Of a DNA stretch of 64,000 nucleotides, positions 7,267-15,284 are shown in pieces. This stretch comes from CAKZNE01 sp002695025 (GTDB lineage: Bacteria > Bacteroidota > Bacteroidia > Flavobacteriales > Schleiferiaceae), in NCBI GenBank assembly GCA_913043285.1, contig CAJWML010000001.1, positions 1 through 64,000 of the forward strand, read 5' to 3'. Numbering within the stretch: the stretch's first letter is position 1; each line of letters starts with the position of its first letter. A model generated the notes under the pieces. That model had not been told where the DNA came from and ran no database searches. It saw only the letters and a program-made list of their open reading frames with translations. The position numbers and the translations under genes were made by a program.

Positions 7267-8136
7267 ATGAAAAATCATCTATCACTTTGGACCCTTGGTC
7301 TTATACTGTTGGCCTATGTTATGAGCAGCTGTCAGCAGGAACCCTCCATCCCGGCTCAATTGACCGAACGTATAGAACAGGAAATAGCGCAGTCCGGGAT
7401 ATGGCAAAAACTAGAGAATTCAGATGAATGGATGGCGTTGAGCCCAAGCGAAAAACAACAAAGGATATCCGAAGCCTTTCGTGACAAAAAACTGGAATAC
7501 CTGGTAAGCCTGGCCGGCTGGCAGGCCTATTACGATCTTGTGGGTGACCCCATCCATAAAGATTGCCTGGTCCAATGTTCCACACTGGTGGACCACATAA
7601 AGACCAAAAATAACCGCATACCCCTTGAGAAAGCCCGCCTCTCGGTACGTCTGTTCGGGAGGTTCCAAAAAACCATGGATGAGGTTTTTGAGGAAGATGA
7701 TAATTCGTTCTATGACATTTTCCTGGACAAAATGCCGCACGCCTTTTTTATACCGAAAGAAAATATTGATGCCATTGCACGAGGAGCCTGTGTGAACGGA
7801 AGGACTTCTGAACTCATAGGAGCAAGGGTATATCTAGGCACGGTTCCCGAAGCCGTACACCTGTATATGGTTCCGGTAGATAAGGATAGCAATGACGTGA
7901 TGTGCTCGGATTCACTGGGCCAGTACGCCTACAACTTTATTACGCCCTGCCCTAAAGTTTGTGATGCTTCCGAATCTCCCGAATCCCTTAACGCGGCTTT
8001 TAAATGCGGTTATTCAGAGAGCGCATGGAGTATGGAATCCCTAATTGAGAACCCCTGCATACCCTGCTTCAACGCCCCTTCCTGCCTTACAGAAACCTTT
8101 TCTTCCCTGTCCTTCAAAAACCATGAGTACCACTGA
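7267..8136 (+). CDS. Lipoprotein of unknown function, first gene of a signalling operon
   Basis: 289 residues from ATG 7267. Signal peptide with lipobox VMSSC, lipid cysteine C22. The mature part has a helical region to about residue 150 and a cysteine-rich C-terminal part (CVNGRT, CSDSLG, CPKVC, CGYSE, CIPCFNAPSC), likely with disulfides. I do not recognise the family. A GTG at 7237 in frame was rejected because it would bury the signal peptide. The 3' end overlaps the next gene by 14 bases, so it is translationally linked to the 7TM protein, kinase and regulator, and might be the input component. Confidence 0.7.
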   Translation: MKNHLSLWTLGLILLAYVMSSCQQEPSIPAQLTERIEQEIAQSGIWQKLENSDEWMALSPSEKQQRISEAFRDKKLEYLVSLAGWQAYYDLVGDPIHKDCLVQCSTLVDHIKTKNNRIPLEKARLSVRLFGRFQKTMDEVFEEDDNSFYDIFLDKMPHAFFIPKENIDAIARGACVNGRTSELIGARVYLGTVPEAVHLYMVPVDKDSNDVMCSDSLGQYAYNFITPCPKVCDASESPESLNAAFKCGYSESAWSMESLIENPCIPCFNAPSCLTETFSSLSFKNHEYH

Positions 8137-8794
8137 AGTTATCATTCACCTGCCCTTTATTCCCTTGCTCCTTACCACAGCTTACGTCTTTTTACAATGG
8201 CGTAAGCTGGATAAGGCCCTGAATGTTTTAAGGTGGTTTGCGGTATTTGAATTTCTGATGCAGACCACGGCTACCGTACTGGCTTTTTACAACATTCTGA
8301 ATACACCCCTGCTTTACCTGTATGTGCCCGTTGATTTTTTACTCAAGTCATTTTTTTACGCCCGGCTGCTCAGCAACTCCATAAATACGCGTATTATTTA
8401 CTTGTTTATGGTCGGCTTTATACTGTACTGTTTAACAGATGTTCTCTTTATAAGTGACTTGCACGTCTTCAACTCCGTGGCCCTGTCCATTCAATCCATA
8501 TTAATGGTTATTCTCACCTTGTCCACCTTCTTCATCATGGTTGAAAGTGAGTTCATGGAAAACAACCCAAAACTGGCCAATGCCGTAATCTGGATCAATT
8601 CCGGTTTTTTCCTCTACCATACAGGCAACATACTATTCTTTTACTTCGGTGATATTTTAATGGACACTACCTTTCCAGACCATGAGGCACTCATCACCAC
8701 GGTAAGTCATTCATTCCTGTATTTAGTGATGTACTTTTGTTTATTAATTGGCCTATGGAAGAGCCCGAAGCACACCAATTTTTTATCAACCTGA
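8123..8794 (+). CDS. Seven-transmembrane protein, probable sensor part of the two-component operon
   Basis: 223 residues from ATG 8123 (MSTTEVII). Seven hydrophobic helices fill the protein: about residues 4-24, 33-55, 65-82, 90-108, 117-139, 150-172 and 191-213. No soluble domain. An in-frame upstream start at 8045 was rejected as it lies inside the lipoprotein gene and gives a proline-rich extension. It overlaps the lipoprotein gene by 14 bases and the kinase gene by 40 bases. Small 7TM proteins next to HisKA_3 kinases act as membrane sensors in known cases; the ligand here is unknown. Confidence 0.75.
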   Translation: MSTTEVIIHLPFIPLLLTTAYVFLQWRKLDKALNVLRWFAVFEFLMQTTATVLAFYNILNTPLLYLYVPVDFLLKSFFYARLLSNSINTRIIYLFMVGFILYCLTDVLFISDLHVFNSVALSIQSILMVILTLSTFFIMVESEFMENNPKLANAVIWINSGFFLYHTGNILFFYFGDILMDTTFPDHEALITTVSHSFLYLVMYFCLLIGLWKSPKHTNFLST

Positions 8795-9543
8795 TACCCT
8801 TCTGGATCATTATCCTGGTGATCAGTGCCGGGGTGATCCTGCTTACCCGCAAGTTCCGGCAAGGGCTGAGTAAACAGCGTTTGGAAAAGGAAGTGCTGAA
8901 AAATCGGTACCAGCAGGAGCTTCTGCGCACCTCCATTGACATACAGGAGAAGGAACGCAAACGCATTGCTCATGACCTGCATGACGAACTCGGGGCCCGG
9001 CTGTCTATGGCCCTGATGAGATTGAAACAACATCCCGATCCCACCCCCATTACCCCTGAGCAAACAGCCGAAATACTGGAGCAATTGGAAGATCAGTTGG
9101 AACTGGCCTTACAGGCCACTAAACGCATCAGTTACGAGCTGATGCCCCCGCAACTGGTAAACCTGGGACTGTACCAGGCCTTGAAAGTACGGACCGAAGA
9201 TGCCCGGAAAGCGGGCAACCTTATGGTGAACATGAAGAAGACGGGAGATCCCGACACCATGCCCTGGCCCATGCAACTGGCCATGTACCGTATACTTTCA
9301 GAACTGCTTAACAACACCCTGAAACATGCGGAAGCTACTGAAGTATCCATTGAACTGGTTGTAGATAAGGGTCACCTGTTATGTCTTTACTGTGACAACG
9401 GAAAGGGTATGTCTGATGAAATCAAAGGGGCCGGATTAGGGCTGCAAAGTCTGGAAGGACGGGCCAGCGCACTTAACGGAACCCTGGAATACGGGAATGT
9501 CCATGACGGTGGCTTTTGGGCTGAAATTTCCCTGCCTACCTGA
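8755..9543 (+). CDS. Sensor histidine kinase, HisKA_3/NarX type
   Basis: 262 residues from ATG 8755. One transmembrane helix near residues 14-31, a short coiled linker, then the HisKA_3 box KRIAHDLHDELGARLS with phospho-acceptor H73, and an HATPase_c domain with N box ELLNNTLKHA, DNGKGM and GAGLGLQSLEGRA. It has no periplasmic domain of its own, so sensing probably comes from the preceding 7TM protein, whose gene it overlaps by 40 bases. Expected to phosphorylate the NarL-type regulator encoded next. Confidence 0.92.
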   Translation: MEEPEAHQFFINLIPFWIIILVISAGVILLTRKFRQGLSKQRLEKEVLKNRYQQELLRTSIDIQEKERKRIAHDLHDELGARLSMALMRLKQHPDPTPITPEQTAEILEQLEDQLELALQATKRISYELMPPQLVNLGLYQALKVRTEDARKAGNLMVNMKKTGDPDTMPWPMQLAMYRILSELLNNTLKHAEATEVSIELVVDKGHLLCLYCDNGKGMSDEIKGAGLGLQSLEGRASALNGTLEYGNVHDGGFWAEISLPT

Positions 9544-9590
9544 ACCGTATCACTTGATTTAAACAACCAATCCTTTAAAAACTCAACCCC

Positions 9591-10265
9591 ATGCAAACCA
9601 ATATTAAGATCGGACTGGTAGAAGACCAGGACCTGGTGCGCCAGGGTTTCAAATCCCTCATCCTGGGATGGAAGGATATGAACGTCATCTTCGAATCGGA
9701 AGACGGGCATTCCGTACCCAGGAAACTTACCGGTTTGAAAGAACTACCCAACATCCTCCTGGTTGACCTGCAGCTTCCTAATAAAGGTGACCTGATCTAT
9801 TCAGGAGCACACCTCACCATGCAACTGCAGCAGGAGTTCCCTCAAATCAGGATCCTAATTCTTTCGGTACAGGACGACCCGGTGACCATGGCCAATCTCA
9901 TTGAAAAAGGAGCACACGGTTTTTTATCCAAAAGCTGTTCGCCATCAGAGCTGGAGCATGCCATCCGTTCCATCCATGCCCACGGTTCATACATCAACGA
10001 GCAAACTTTGCGGGCCTTACAAGGCAGACTTAGCCATGGAAAAGCCACTCCCACACCCAAGGATGATGAACTGACCAGTCGTGAAATAGAGGTGCTCCGC
10101 CTTATCTGTCAGCAGTTGACAGCCGAGGAGATTGGTGAAAAGCTTTTTATAAGTGCCAAAACCGTAAACGGCCACCGCAATAATCTCTTACAAAAAACCG
10201 GGTCGCGCAACATTACCGGCCTGGTGATGTACGCGGTAAAAAAAAGCCTGGTAGAAGTAAATTAA
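9591..10265 (+). CDS. NarL/FixJ-type response regulator
   Basis: 224 residues. Receiver domain at residues 5-125: acidic pair ED (11-12), phospho-acceptor D59 in ILLVDLQLPN, K near residue 113 (LSKS). LuxR-type helix-turn-helix at about 160-220: LTSREIEVLRLICQQLTAEEIGEKLFISAKTV and GHRNNLLQKTG. Partner of the kinase 47 bases upstream. Its targets are not visible; the operon carries no obvious palindromic operator upstream. Confidence 0.93.
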   Translation: MQTNIKIGLVEDQDLVRQGFKSLILGWKDMNVIFESEDGHSVPRKLTGLKELPNILLVDLQLPNKGDLIYSGAHLTMQLQQEFPQIRILILSVQDDPVTMANLIEKGAHGFLSKSCSPSELEHAIRSIHAHGSYINEQTLRALQGRLSHGKATPTPKDDELTSREIEVLRLICQQLTAEEIGEKLFISAKTVNGHRNNLLQKTGSRNITGLVMYAVKKSLVEVN

Positions 10266-10770
10266 GATTTCGGGAGAAAGGCCTGAGCGTAGCATTTCAG
10301 CGAACCTCCCGGAAGCCTTGAATTTTATACACTTCACTATCTATTTAAAAGGTGTGCATGAGCTCATTTCACCCGGTTCTTTGGTTCTTCTTTGGTTTCA
10401 AGACAAAAGAAGAACACACCAGGCTAGTGTGGGCATTCGCCTCCAGTCTGGCTAACCAGGTGTCCCGCTTCGTCCTATTAACACAAAAGCCTTTACTACC
10501 CTGCTCACGTGCGATTGTATCACGGGTAAAAACAACAAGTTAAACTTTTATCATACCCATCCTTCGACTCCGCTCAGGATGACAACCTGATTGAATTTTG
10601 ACCTCAAAAGAAATGTCAAGCTGAGTGATCCCGCCCAGCGGAATGGTATCGACACCAGTCTCCGCAACCCTCCTGAAACCGGTGTCGCAGGCCATCATCC
10701 AATTTGTCGCATTCACACCAGCCAGGCCATCTGCGGGTTAACGAAATTTGTGGAATAACACCGGATTCGT
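10266..10770. repeat. Gene-free stretch with second copy of the dispersed repeat blocks
   Basis: Block at 10267-10320 matches 5887-5940 (2 differences in 54) and block at 10558-10627 matches 6041-6110 (1 difference in 70). Between them lie CGATTGTATCACGGGTAA (from 10512) and a segment with TTTGGTTTCAAGACAAAAGAAG that resembles TTGTGTCAAGACAAAAAGAA at 5958-5977. The order of modules is the same as at 5887-6110, but the spacing is about 165 bases longer. No gene is supported. Confidence 0.75.
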
Positions 10771-11334
10771 ATGCGTAAAATAATTGCAGCTATCAATATG
10801 ACCCTGGACGGGTTTTGTGACCACACGGGAATGGTAGCGGATGATGAACTACACCAGCACTACCAGGAACTACTGAGCCATGCAGGCGTCATCTTATATG
10901 GCAGGGTTACTTATGAATTGATGGAATTCTGGCGAACAGTAATTGAAAAACCTACCGGCAACAAAGCCACGGATGAATTTGCCCTGGCTATGGATAAAGT
11001 TCCCAAAATTGTTTTTTCACGTACCTTAAAAACCCTGGAATGGCACAGCGCAAAACTGGCCACCAAAAGCCTGAAAGAGGAAGTTGAGGATTTGCGGCAA
11101 TCACGCATTGAAGAGGCCCGTAACATTTATGTAGGTAGCCCCGGTCTGATTGCCACGCTTACCCAGCTTGGGTTAATTGATGAATACCAGCTTTGCATTC
11201 ATCCGGTGATACTCGGTAAAGGATTACCCTTATTTAAAAATCTCCAAGAGCGCATAAATCTCCGGCTCCAGGGCACCAAAACCTTTAGCTCCGGCTCCAT
11301 GCTATTGTATTACGCACGGCAAAAAGACACGTAG
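10771..11334 (+). CDS. RibD C-terminal / dihydrofolate-reductase-like protein
   Basis: 187 residues. MRKIIAAINMTLDGFCD opens the fold typical of the RibD_C/DHFR-like family, with VILYGRVTYELMEFW, KIVFSRTL and NIYVGSPGLIATLTQLGLIDEYQLCIHPVILGKGLPLF as further family marks. Members bind NADPH; the substrate of stand-alone versions is generally unknown. Single gene after a repeat-rich gap, convergent with the large GT-C gene. Confidence 0.9.
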   Translation: MRKIIAAINMTLDGFCDHTGMVADDELHQHYQELLSHAGVILYGRVTYELMEFWRTVIEKPTGNKATDEFALAMDKVPKIVFSRTLKTLEWHSAKLATKSLKEEVEDLRQSRIEEARNIYVGSPGLIATLTQLGLIDEYQLCIHPVILGKGLPLFKNLQERINLRLQGTKTFSSGSMLLYYARQKDT

Positions 11335-11368
11335 CAGGCGGCATACTCGCCTCAGAACTCCGGAACAT

Positions 11369-13231
11369 CTAGGAGCCCTGGGGTCTATCGGAAACTTCTA
11401 CATTACCCTTAAACCAAACCTTATCTATGAAGTTGCCTTGTGCATCAAACCTCTGCACTTCGCCATTAAGACTATCGTTGGTCCATACCCCTTTTAAAGA
11501 TCTACCATCTTCCGTGTACAGGATTCCTTCTCCATTGCGAACGTTGTTCTTCCATTCCCCTACAAAATAGGCTCCGTTATTCCACCTATAGGTACCCTGT
11601 CCCCATTTTTCCTCTCCCTTAAAGTCTCCGCTATAACCCATATCCGGCTCAAATTTCAGCAACACGGTTTCAGGTTGACCCATTTTGGCCACCACCGGGA
11701 ATTTTCCTGCGTAGCGCTTAATAGCCGGATACAGATACTTTTGAGTGGATGTGTACCCCAGGCGGTCAAACAGCACATAATCCACGCTCTGACTTTTCAG
11801 GAACTCCAATTGCTCATCCGGGTCTTCCGTATTTTTATAATGGCACACATAGCGGTGTGAGAAAATATGGAACAGCGCCAATTTGCGGCAGGCTATAACC
11901 GAAGTATCCGGAACGTTGGCATTAGCCCATTTGGCTAACTCAAAATAATCATGGTATATGGCCGGATAATTAGCCTTGGCAGTGGCCTCCAGCCTACTTA
12001 TGGCTCCTGAGCTGTAACTGCCGATAATCAAAATGGAAAGTACAGCCGCGCCTATATTGATGATATGACCCTCCTTATAATTAAGAAGGTACCTGGCTGC
12101 CAGTTGCAACACCTCTACCATACCATACAACAGCATAAAAGTGAGTATGGGAATAAGCGGAATGATAAACCGTACCCCAAACCACACCTTGGGCCATAAC
12201 ATTAGAATACCTAAGGTAAAGAGTACGTAAAGGCAAATGAGAATACGGTATTTCTTAATACGAAAAGCCCCAAATATTATGAGCGCCACGGCAATAGCAC
12301 CTATCACAAAATCACGCGTGGGAATAGCTTCCTGATAATTCACCTTCTCAACAAAATTCAAAAGGCCATACGGGATCTCCCTACCTGTATAACGCACGAT
12401 ATTATCCCATATCCGAACAAATATATCCGTGAATTCAATGGTTCCCTCCTGTGGATTATAAGGGTTCTTCATCATCAGCTGATCTACATACGAGCTACCT
12501 CCCAGGGCCTTACTTCTGAAGTACCACGGAATAATTAAGGCCACCCAACCCACAATGAAAGTCAGCAGGTAATTCCATTGTTTCCGCATAACCAGCAAGG
12601 CGATTACCGTAACCACCAGGGCAATACCGGTGCTACGTATATAATAGGTGCCGGCCAACAGCACGATCAACAGAAAAAATCGCCAGTTTCTGGCCAACGG
12701 ATCCTCAAACTTCACCTGGGTGATCAACCAAATGCAAAGCAGGGAGAACACCGTAAAAGCCATCTCACTCATTATAATGACCGAGTAGGAAAGCATGTGG
12801 AAATTATAGAGCGTGAATAGGCCGGCTATAAAAGCAATGTGCGGACTTTCCGTCATCCGTTTTACCAACAGGAAAAGCAGCAGTATTGAAGTCAGGAAAA
12901 AAAAGCCACTCACCCTCTTCACGGATATGATATCATCCAACCCCAGTTTGGATGACGCTGCAATAAGCGCAGGGTAACCCGGAGGGAAATGGGTATGAGG
13001 TTTATTTTCAATGGAACCAGTATCTTTATAACCATTACCCGAAGCCAAAGACTGACCCAACAGGTAGTATCCCGCATTATCACCACCCAGGGCAATCTTT
13101 TCATCAAATACCTTCGGATACAAATTAAAGAACAGGAAAATCAGGGTCAAGAGGTATACCCCGGTAAAAATTCTTTGGAACTTTCTGCTTTTCAGCTTTC
13201 CGCCTTCTTGATCTTTCTGCTGTTTAGCCAA
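11369..13231 (-). CDS. GT39-like membrane glycosyltransferase with C-terminal MORN repeats
   Basis: 620 residues from TTG 13231 (an in-frame TAA lies just upstream and no ATG occurs in the first 100 codons). Residues ~20-420 hold about 11-12 transmembrane helices; after the first is GGDNAGYYLLGQSLASGNGY, the acidic loop seen in GT39/ArnT-type GT-C enzymes that use lipid-linked sugars. Residues ~530-605 are MORN repeats: YSGDFKGEEKWGQGTYRW, GAYFVGEWKNNVRNGEG, SLKGVWTNDSLNGEV. MORN repeats bind lipids or proteins elsewhere; joined to a GT-C enzyme they are unusual. Single-gene unit. Confidence 0.8.
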   Translation of the reverse strand: MAKQQKDQEGGKLKSRKFQRIFTGVYLLTLIFLFFNLYPKVFDEKIALGGDNAGYYLLGQSLASGNGYKDTGSIENKPHTHFPPGYPALIAASSKLGLDDIISVKRVSGFFFLTSILLLFLLVKRMTESPHIAFIAGLFTLYNFHMLSYSVIIMSEMAFTVFSLLCIWLITQVKFEDPLARNWRFFLLIVLLAGTYYIRSTGIALVVTVIALLVMRKQWNYLLTFIVGWVALIIPWYFRSKALGGSSYVDQLMMKNPYNPQEGTIEFTDIFVRIWDNIVRYTGREIPYGLLNFVEKVNYQEAIPTRDFVIGAIAVALIIFGAFRIKKYRILICLYVLFTLGILMLWPKVWFGVRFIIPLIPILTFMLLYGMVEVLQLAARYLLNYKEGHIINIGAAVLSILIIGSYSSGAISRLEATAKANYPAIYHDYFELAKWANANVPDTSVIACRKLALFHIFSHRYVCHYKNTEDPDEQLEFLKSQSVDYVLFDRLGYTSTQKYLYPAIKRYAGKFPVVAKMGQPETVLLKFEPDMGYSGDFKGEEKWGQGTYRWNNGAYFVGEWKNNVRNGEGILYTEDGRSLKGVWTNDSLNGEVQRFDAQGNFIDKVWFKGNVEVSDRPQGS

Positions 13232-13490
13232 GGGAAATATTTAATTATGGTTACGTATCAAAGGAACTAAAATAGGACAATCCTAACAAAGTATTTCAGG
13301 GCACTTTATTCAGAGAAATACTAAAATGTGAATGCACATAGAGAAACGCTAAATTTCATCGTTCACTTTCGCTCCCCACCAAACTTAACGCGGGATCCGG
13401 ATTTTTCAACCCATCGGTGAAGCAGCGCTGCATCCCCGCCTTTATAACCTCCTCCTATCTCCACTTCATTTAAATCTCTATTTCACGGTA

Positions 13491-13498
13491 TAGCTTTG
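13491..13498 (+). promoter_or_regulatory. -7 element TAGCTTTG of the luciferase-like gene
   Basis: Exact TAnnTTTG match 17 bases before ATG 13516. A convincing -33 TTG is not seen at the usual distance. Confidence 0.45.
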
Positions 13499-13515
13499 CA
13501 CCCAAAAGCAGAGAT

Positions 13516-14505
13516 ATGTCCGTTCCTTTTTCCGTACTGGAGTTAGCCACCGTAAGCCAGGGAAGCTCCCCTGGAGATGCTATGCGCAATAGTTTAAAGC
13601 TGGCCAGTGCCACAGAGGATTTCGGCTATCACCGTTTCTGGTTGGCGGAACATCATAATATGATCAGCATTGCCAGCGTAGCCACCTCCGTATTGATGGG
13701 ATACATTGCCGGAGGAACGGAAAAAATACGGGTAGGCTCCGGAGGCATTATGTTACCCAACCATTCACCCCTTATTGTAGCCGAGCAATTCGGAACATTA
13801 GGCGCGCTTTATCCCAACCGCATAGACCTGGGTTTGGGCCGTGCCCCCGGCACCGACCAACTTACGGCTCAGGCCATCCGTCCGGATCGCATGCAGGCGC
13901 AGCACAACTTTCCCCAGGATATTGAGCTCATACAGAAATACTTTTCTACCGATAATGCCACGGCTTCTGTGCGCGCTACCGTAGCCGAGGGAATTGATGT
14001 TCCTATCTGGATACTGGGCTCCAGCACAGACAGTGCCCACCTGGCGGCCGCAAAGGGTTTACCCTACGCCTTTGCCAGCCACTTTGCCCCCGGGCAGCTT
14101 ATGGAAGCCCTCAGCATTTATCACAACAATTTTGAACCTTCGGCTTATTTGAAGGAACCCTATACCATGGCAGCTGTTAATGTAATTGTTGCGGACACCC
14201 AAGAGGAAGCAGAGGCACTTTCCACTTCGCTGATCAAAATGTTCTTAGGCATTTTAACCAATAAGCGGGATTATATGCAGCCCCCCACTCCCATGACGGA
14301 TGACCTGCGTGAACTTTCCAGGAATCCCCATTTCCAGAGGATGCTGAAGTACAGCTTTATTGGCAACCAGGAAAGTGTGGCCGAAAAAACCCGGGAATTC
14401 CTTCAGGCCACCCAGGTTAATGAACTGATGGTGGTTGGCAATATGTACCAGGTAGAAGACCGGATCAGATCATACCGTTATTTTGCAGAGATCATGAACT
14501 CCTGA
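13516..14505 (+). CDS. Luciferase-like flavin-dependent monooxygenase (LLM class, MsnO8-like)
   Basis: 329 residues. PFSVLELATVSQG at the N-terminus, YHRFWLAEHHNMISIASVATSVL, IRVGSGGIMLPNHSPLIVAEQFGTL and RIDLGLGRAPGTD are the usual signatures of bacterial-luciferase-like TIM barrels of the MsnO8/YhbW group. These use reduced FMN and O2; physiological substrates are mostly unknown. Single gene with its own -7 box. Confidence 0.93.
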   Translation: MSVPFSVLELATVSQGSSPGDAMRNSLKLASATEDFGYHRFWLAEHHNMISIASVATSVLMGYIAGGTEKIRVGSGGIMLPNHSPLIVAEQFGTLGALYPNRIDLGLGRAPGTDQLTAQAIRPDRMQAQHNFPQDIELIQKYFSTDNATASVRATVAEGIDVPIWILGSSTDSAHLAAAKGLPYAFASHFAPGQLMEALSIYHNNFEPSAYLKEPYTMAAVNVIVADTQEEAEALSTSLIKMFLGILTNKRDYMQPPTPMTDDLRELSRNPHFQRMLKYSFIGNQESVAEKTREFLQATQVNELMVVGNMYQVEDRIRSYRYFAEIMNS

Positions 14506-14628
14506 GCGCTTCCACGATTAGGGTCTAAGAACTCCTTTAAAAGAGATATAATATAGAGTATGAACAGGGTGGTGATTTAATGCACTCCGGAAATTTGTAC
14601 TTTTAGTTAGATTCTAAATTCCCTGGAT

Positions 14629-15210
14629 ATGAAAAACTTTACTTGCCTTACCATATCCTTGCTACTACTAGGCGCGTGCCACAAACAAGAAAAAGCGACA
14701 GACATAATTTGTGAAGGCTTTGATTTACACGAGCCTGATGCTATTGACCCTGAAGAATATGCTGTGCTGAGTGCTTTCCTCGGAAACGAGGAAGAATCAC
14801 CCTTCGTGATACAACAATATACCTACGCTCTGGATTCTTCTGCTGTTTACCACCTCACTAAAGACACCCTCCAAACCGGTGAGGTGGATAGCCTTGTACT
14901 GGAGAGTTATATTGAAGCCAACACAAAAAAGATATATTGGGATAACTTGTTTGAAGGTTCCTCACAACTGATCTCTGAGGACGAGCTGAACTGTTATTCT
15001 CAACATGAAGAGCGCTACTGGGAACTATACTATCAAAACCACAAAGAGGGTTACTGGATGCTTTCACGGCCCGGTATTTCCGGAGATACCGCCTTGTTTG
15101 AATATGCCTACTATTGTAACCTTCTGTGTGCTCAGGGTGGTTATGTACAGATGAAAAAAGTAAATGGCCAGTGGGTCATTCACAAAAGAGGCATTAACTG
15201 GGTGAGTTAA
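14629..15210 (+). CDS. Lipoprotein of unknown function
   Basis: 193 residues; signal peptide with lipobox LLGAC (lipid Cys 16). The mature part is acidic and aromatic, with a C-terminal section GYWMLSRPGISGD...YAYYCNLLCAQGGYVQMKKVNGQWVI that looks like a small beta domain with three cysteines. Not recognised as a named family. Followed by a strong bidirectional terminator. Confidence 0.75.
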   Translation: MKNFTCLTISLLLLGACHKQEKATDIICEGFDLHEPDAIDPEEYAVLSAFLGNEEESPFVIQQYTYALDSSAVYHLTKDTLQTGEVDSLVLESYIEANTKKIYWDNLFEGSSQLISEDELNCYSQHEERYWELYYQNHKEGYWMLSRPGISGDTALFEYAYYCNLLCAQGGYVQMKKVNGQWVIHKRGINWVS

Positions 15211-15215
15211 TAAAA

Positions 15216-15244
15216 AAAGTCGCCACGCTAAGCGTGGCGACTTT
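15216..15244. terminator. Bidirectional terminator between convergent genes
   Basis: AAAGTCGCCACGCT and AGCGTGGCGACTTT form a near-perfect 29-base palindrome around position 15230, flanked by an A-run upstream (15212-15218) and T-rich sequence downstream. It can end both the plus-strand lipoprotein gene and the minus-strand T9SS-cargo gene. Confidence 0.9.
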
Positions 15245-15284
15245 CTTAGTAATTATCCATTCGGGAAACCGGTTCCCAAACATT

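Noticed and set aside
10352..10543. 63-residue frame in the repeat gap
   Set aside because: It consists of dispersed repeat DNA and no gene-like composition or start context is visible.
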